DNA of 14,511 bases, taken from positions 1-14,511 of the forward strand of contig CAMLOR010000066.1 of NCBI GenBank assembly GCA_946481615.1. The letters run 5' to 3'. This DNA comes from an uncultured Aquimonas sp. (lineage in GTDB: Bacteria; Pseudomonadota; Gammaproteobacteria; Xanthomonadales; Xanthomonadaceae). The position numbers and the translations under genes are program-made. Positions 11,563 to 14,511 of this stretch are shown here, piece after piece. Under the pieces are notes generated by a model, which saw only the letters and a program-made list of their open reading frames with translations, was not told where the DNA came from and searched no databases. Every line of letters begins with the position of its first letter. Position 1 is the stretch's first letter.

Positions 11563-12405
11563 ATGAGCGTAGCCGCAGCCATCCTGCCGGTCATGATGCA
11601 ATGGTTCCCGTTCGATCCGGGTCCGAACGACGCGATGCATCTGGTGTTCGAGCATCCGTGTCCGCTCGTGATCGAGCAGGCAAGGCTGCGATGGACGCAT
11701 CCGTGGAATAGTGAATCGTGGGAACTGCTGCTGGACACGCACGATTCACCCGATTGTGCGCTCGATCCTCTGCCGCCCTCGCTGAAACGGCTTTACGCCG
11801 TGCCCATCCCGGAAACGGTGCATTTTCCGGGGCACTGGACCGCCTGGATCAGTAGTGTGAAGGTCCGCCACGACTTCGCGTTTCAGGACGGGGCGATTCG
11901 CAGCCTGACCTACGACGTTCCATCGCCGGACCACGCCGACATGCCCGCTTCTCTGGCGGGGATATGGAACTCGCCCAGGCATCACGCGCAGGGCGTGTCG
12001 CTGCATGTCGACAGCGAGGATCGCCTGATTTTCAGCTGGAACACCTACGATCGGGCTGGCAACCCGCTATGGCTGCTCGGCACGGCGTCCAACACGAAGG
12101 CCAGTGCCTCCTCGACGCCGATTCTCGACACCATTCGCTTCGATCTGGTTTCGGTTTCAGGCGGCTCGTTCGCCGGCAATGCCCCGGCCACCGCGATGGA
12201 TTGGGGCACGGCCGCCATTACCTACCATCGCTGCGATCACATCGGCCTGAGCTGGTTTCCGGCGCCTGGCACCGGGCTTCAAAGCGGAAGCGCGGCATTC
12301 AAGCGTGTCTTGCGCGCCAAGGGTACGGTTTGCAGTCTCGGCGAGTACGCCGCAACGCGTTCCGCGGTTCTGGAGATCATCACGGCCACTCCGACCCTCG
12401 ACTGA
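11563..12405 (+). CDS. Protein of unknown function with a G-W-x-x-P...W-x-T-Y-D-x-x-G-x-P-x-W-L domain
   Basis: This 280-residue protein is not assigned a function. Its C-terminal half (about 130-255) contains GIWNSPRHHAQG (133-144) and WNTYDRAGNPLWLL (159-172). These resemble a beta-rich module that I associate with extracytoplasmic proteins of Xanthomonadales, where the usual form is G-x-W-Y-x-P-x-x-x-G-x-G followed by W-Y-T-Y-D-x-x-G-x-P-x-W. The N-terminal half (1-128) is rich in tryptophan and proline, and I see no known motif in it. No signal peptide is evident: the start MSVAAAILPV lacks basic residues. GGAG seven bases upstream and an in-frame stop at 11494 support the chosen start. 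Codon use looks less GC-biased than in its neighbours. It has its own transcription unit and is convergent with the deaminase. Expression is plausible; function is open. Confidence 0.75.
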   Translation: MSVAAAILPVMMQWFPFDPGPNDAMHLVFEHPCPLVIEQARLRWTHPWNSESWELLLDTHDSPDCALDPLPPSLKRLYAVPIPETVHFPGHWTAWISSVKVRHDFAFQDGAIRSLTYDVPSPDHADMPASLAGIWNSPRHHAQGVSLHVDSEDRLIFSWNTYDRAGNPLWLLGTASNTKASASSTPILDTIRFDLVSVSGGSFAGNAPATAMDWGTAAITYHRCDHIGLSWFPAPGTGLQSGSAAFKRVLRAKGTVCSLGEYAATRSAVLEIITATPTLD

Positions 12406-12445
12406 TTCGTTGCTGGGGTGGTGTGCGCCGAAGGCGGCTGCGGGC

Positions 12446-13006
12446 TCAGTAATACTTGCCGCCCGTCTCGCCGTAGCGGCGCAGCACTTCGCGGGCTGCG
12501 TCGCGCAGGATGTCGCCGCGCACGGCGATGCCGCGCCGGACCAGTTCGCCCACCCAGTCGGCCGGTAGCGGGCCTTCGTCGAATTCGGTCAGTTCCATCA
12601 CGTCGCTGGCGCGGGCGCCGATGAGCAGTTCGTCGATGCCGGCCCAGAAGGTGGCGCCGTAGCACATGCAGCACGGTTGCGCGCTGGTGGCCAGCACGAT
12701 GCGGTCGCCGTTTTCGTTGAGGCGCGAGCGCTGGGTGCGCGATTGCGCGGTCATGTAGGCCATCATTTCGGCGTGCGCGACGCTGCAGGTCTGCGGCACC
12801 ACGCGGTTCACGCCGACGGCGAGCAGGCGGCCTTCGCCGTCGAACACCGCCGCGCCGAAGGGGCCGCCGCTGCCTTGTTCCACGTTGCGGTGCGAGAGCT
12901 GGATGGCGAGGGAGACCTTCGATTCGTCGTCGTCGTAGGTGCGGGCGATGTCGACTTCGCCGTGGATCCAGGCCGGCAGCGTGAGGTGGGTTTGTGCGTA
13001 GAGCAT
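12446..13006 (-). CDS. Zinc-dependent nucleoside deaminase, guanine-deaminase-like
   Basis: This 186-residue cytosolic enzyme belongs to the cytidine/deoxycytidylate deaminase fold. The zinc site is complete: H78-A-E80 (VAHAEMMAY) with E80 as the proton shuttle, and C112/C115 in P-C-C-M-C. GGPFGA (47-52) and the aromatic C-terminal end GGKYY resemble bacterial GuaD guanine deaminases, so conversion of guanine to xanthine is the likeliest reaction. Another purine or pterin substrate cannot be excluded from motifs. About 28 residues precede the usual start of the fold. AAGGA lies eight bases ahead of the ATG, inside the end of the lipoprotein gene. The gap to that gene is only 4 nt, which points to an operon with glnS and the lipoprotein. 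No clear terminator lies in the 40-nt convergent gap below the stop. Confidence 0.88.
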   Translation of the reverse strand: MLYAQTHLTLPAWIHGEVDIARTYDDDESKVSLAIQLSHRNVEQGSGGPFGAAVFDGEGRLLAVGVNRVVPQTCSVAHAEMMAYMTAQSRTQRSRLNENGDRIVLATSAQPCCMCYGATFWAGIDELLIGARASDVMELTEFDEGPLPADWVGELVRRGIAVRGDILRDAAREVLRRYGETGGKYY

Positions 13007-13010
13007 GCGG

Positions 13011-13526
13011 TCAATCCTTGCGTACGTCGCTGGCGGCGCCCGAGCCGGGCATCGCGGCGCAGCGGCCTTCGATGCAGTCGCAGGCGGAGATTTCCTGGAA
13101 GCCGCAGATGGAAGACATGCCGTCCTTCTTGCACTGCGCCTTCACCTGTTCGGGGAAGGTGGGGCTGTCCTTGTTGACGCAGGCGGGGTAGTAGCCGCAG
13201 CAGTTGCCGACGTCCTTCACCGCGCAGTCGGCGGGTACCGAGCACTCGTAGTTCACCCCGTCTTTCGTCAGCAGTTCCTTCGGCACGCGGCGCGCGGCCT
13301 CGGGAGCCGCCGGTGCCGGCGTCGCGGACGGTGCGGCAGATCCGGACGCCGTGACAGGTTCAGACGCTGCAACAGGTTCGGGTGTCGAAACCGACGCAGC
13401 AGATGCTGGCGTTGCTGCAGCTTCGGACCCCGTGGCCGGTGCAGGCGCGGCTGGCGCCACGGGTTCATTGGCCGCGGGCGCGCAGCCCGCGATGGCGATC
13501 AGGACTCCGAACACGTATGCACGCAT
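13011..13526 (-). CDS. Small cysteine-rich lipoprotein of unknown function
   Basis: This 171-residue protein has a short hydrophobic leader (MRAYVFGVLIAIAG) and lipobox I12-A-G-C15, so C15 should be lipidated and the protein anchored in the inner or outer membrane facing the periplasm. Residues 16-80 are an Ala/Pro/Ser/Thr/Glu-rich linker of low complexity. Residues 91-158 form a compact domain with ten cysteines (95, 101, 109, 110, 116, 132, 141, 149, 151, 156), including GNCCGYYPAC and ACDCIEGRC. An even number suggests up to five disulfides, although metal binding cannot be excluded. I do not recognise a named family. The start at 13526 is set by GGAGG five bases upstream and lies one base after the glnS stop. 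A longer in-frame start at 13814 would overlap glnS and hide the lipobox. Translation is probably coupled to glnS. Confidence 0.85.
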   Translation of the reverse strand: MRAYVFGVLIAIAGCAPAANEPVAPAAPAPATGSEAAATPASAASVSTPEPVAASEPVTASGSAAPSATPAPAAPEAARRVPKELLTKDGVNYECSVPADCAVKDVGNCCGYYPACVNKDSPTFPEQVKAQCKKDGMSSICGFQEISACDCIEGRCAAMPGSGAASDVRKD

Positions 13527-13527
13527 G

Positions 13528-14511
13528 TCAGCCTCCGCTTTTGCCGGCCCAGGTGTCGCGCAGCGTGACGCTGCGGTTGAAGACAGGTTTCGCATTCGTG
13601 TGATCGCGGCGGTCGGCGACGAAGAAGCCGAGGCGCTCGAACTGCAGCGGCTGTTCGGCCGCGACCTGCGCGGCGGAGGGTTCGACATAACCCTGTACCG
13701 TGCGGCGCGAATCGGGATTGAGATGATCCTTGTAGGTCTTGCCGCCTTCGTCGGAATCCGGATCGGGCACCGAGAACAGGCGGTCGTACAGGCGCACCTC
13801 GGCGGGGATCGCATGTTTCGCGCTCACCCAGTGGATGGTGCCCTTCACCTTGCGATCCGCACCCGCGCCACCTGGACGAGTGTCGGGATCGAGCGTGGCG
13901 CGCACCTCGATCACGCGGTCGCCGTCCTTCACCACCTCGGTGCATTTCACGATGCCGACGCCGCGCAGGCGCACTTCGCCGTTCGGCACCAGGCGATGGA
14001 AACCCTTGGGCGGCACTTCCATGAAGTCTTCGCGCTCGATCCACAGCTCGCGCGAGAACGGCACGGCGCGCGTCCCGAACGATTCGTCCTTCGGGTGGTT
14101 CGGGAAGGTCAGCGATTCTTCGTGCGTCTCGCCGAGGTTGGTCAGCACCAGCTTGAGCGGATCGATCACCGCGAGGCGGCGCGGCGCGCGCGCGTCGAGG
14201 TCTTCGCGCAGACAGCCTTCCAGCACGCCGAAATCGATCAGCGAGTTCTGCTTGCTGATGCCGACGCGTTCGGCCATCAGGCGCAGCGCCTGCGGCGTGT
14301 AGCCGCGGCGGCGCACGCCCTGCAGCGTGGGCATGCGCGGATCGTCCCAGCCGTCGACGAGGTTTTCCTGCACCAGCGCCATGAGCTTGCGCTTGCTCAT
14401 CACGGTGTAGTTGAGGTTCAGGCGCGAGAACTCGATCTGGCGCGGCTTGGCGGCCTGGTTCGGCAGGCCGGCGTCGAGCAGCGGCTGCAGCAGTTCGGGA
14501 TGGTTGACGAG
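13528..14511 (-). CDS. glnS: Glutaminyl-tRNA synthetase, C-terminal part (5' end beyond the window)
   Basis: This enzyme attaches glutamine to tRNA-Gln in the cytosol. Only 327 C-terminal residues are inside the window; the frame is open at 14511, so the gene continues beyond it. E. coli GlnS has about 554 residues, so about 40% is missing, including the HIGH motif. The visible part starts in the end of the class I catalytic domain. The KMSKS-equivalent VMSKR is at residues 37-41 of the visible part, preceded by the conserved IEFSRLNLNYT. Then come LQGVRRRGYTPQAL and the two anticodon-binding beta-barrels. The C-terminus, with FNRSVTLRDTWA, aligns well with E. coli GlnS. The stop codon lies one base before the lipoprotein ATG, so the three minus-strand genes here probably share the glnS promoter, which is outside the window. 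Confidence 0.96.
   Translation of the reverse strand, partial: LVNHPELLQPLLDAGLPNQAAKPRQIEFSRLNLNYTVMSKRKLMALVQENLVDGWDDPRMPTLQGVRRRGYTPQALRLMAERVGISKQNSLIDFGVLEGCLREDLDARAPRRLAVIDPLKLVLTNLGETHEESLTFPNHPKDESFGTRAVPFSRELWIEREDFMEVPPKGFHRLVPNGEVRLRGVGIVKCTEVVKDGDRVIEVRATLDPDTRPGGAGADRKVKGTIHWVSAKHAIPAEVRLYDRLFSVPDPDSDEGGKTYKDHLNPDSRRTVQGYVEPSAAQVAAEQPLQFERLGFFVADRRDHTNAKPVFNRSVTLRDTWAGKSGG
13532..13536 (-). promoter_or_regulatory. Strong ribosome binding site of the lipoprotein, inside glnS
   Basis: The minus strand reads GGAGG-CTGAC-ATG, where TGA is the glnS stop codon. The five-base spacing is ideal. It decides the start at 13526 and supports independent re-initiation directly after glnS. 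Confidence 0.8.

Noticed and set aside
12406..12445. Terminator in the convergent gap between the unknown gene and the deaminase
   Set aside because: Only a 4-bp stem (CGCC-GAA-GGCG, 12426-12436) is present, with no T-run on either strand.
13527..13814. Longer start for the lipoprotein at 13814
   Set aside because: The extension overlaps glnS out of frame, is Arg/Ser/Pro-rich, and would bury the lipobox and leader.

Overview
The window is GC-rich DNA from what looks like a gammaproteobacterium, most probably of the Xanthomonadales (Lysobacterales). The basis is an rlmM gene (a gammaproteobacterial rRNA methyltransferase), a standard bacterial glnS, very high third-position GC, and large secreted hydrolases ending in a short I-F-x-[DN]-G-F-E-D tail of a kind I associate with that order. 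The order-level placement is inference. Six complete genes and one partial gene are supported. I see no tRNA, rRNA, CRISPR array, phage gene or transposase.

Layout. Positions 1-346 hold no gene. They carry a dRS3-like hairpin (1-20), a roughly 200-nt long-inverted-repeat element with nested hairpins (73-272), and a bidirectional terminator (about 296-322). Next, on the minus strand, comes a 1669-residue secreted ExeM/NucH-type nuclease (347-5356), with rlmM 89 nt upstream of it (5446-6495). A 207-nt divergent region separates rlmM from a plus-strand 1539-residue secreted S8 (subtilisin-like) peptidase (6703-11322), which ends at a strong terminator (11344-11374). After about 190 non-coding bases follows a 280-residue protein of unknown function (11563-12405). 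It converges on a tight minus-strand cluster read in the order glnS (partial, cut by the right edge), a cysteine-rich lipoprotein, and a guanine-deaminase-like nucleoside deaminase.

How the genes relate. The nuclease and the peptidase look like exported scavenging enzymes for extracellular DNA and protein. They sit on either side of the housekeeping gene rlmM, are transcribed away from it, and end in almost the same nine residues. Neither tail has the hydrophobic helix and basic end of GlyGly-CTERM, PEP-CTERM or LPXTG signals. The shared tail is the most interesting protein signal in the window and may mark a common export or surface-processing route. The glnS-lipoprotein-deaminase cluster has gaps of 1 and 4 nt and is very likely one transcript, although no functional link between its members is obvious.

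Limits. Assignments rest on reading motifs and domain patterns by eye. No database search, folding or alignment software was used. Promoter calls are weak. The three very long antisense frames over exeM-like, rlmM and the S8 gene were judged to be GC-bias shadows.
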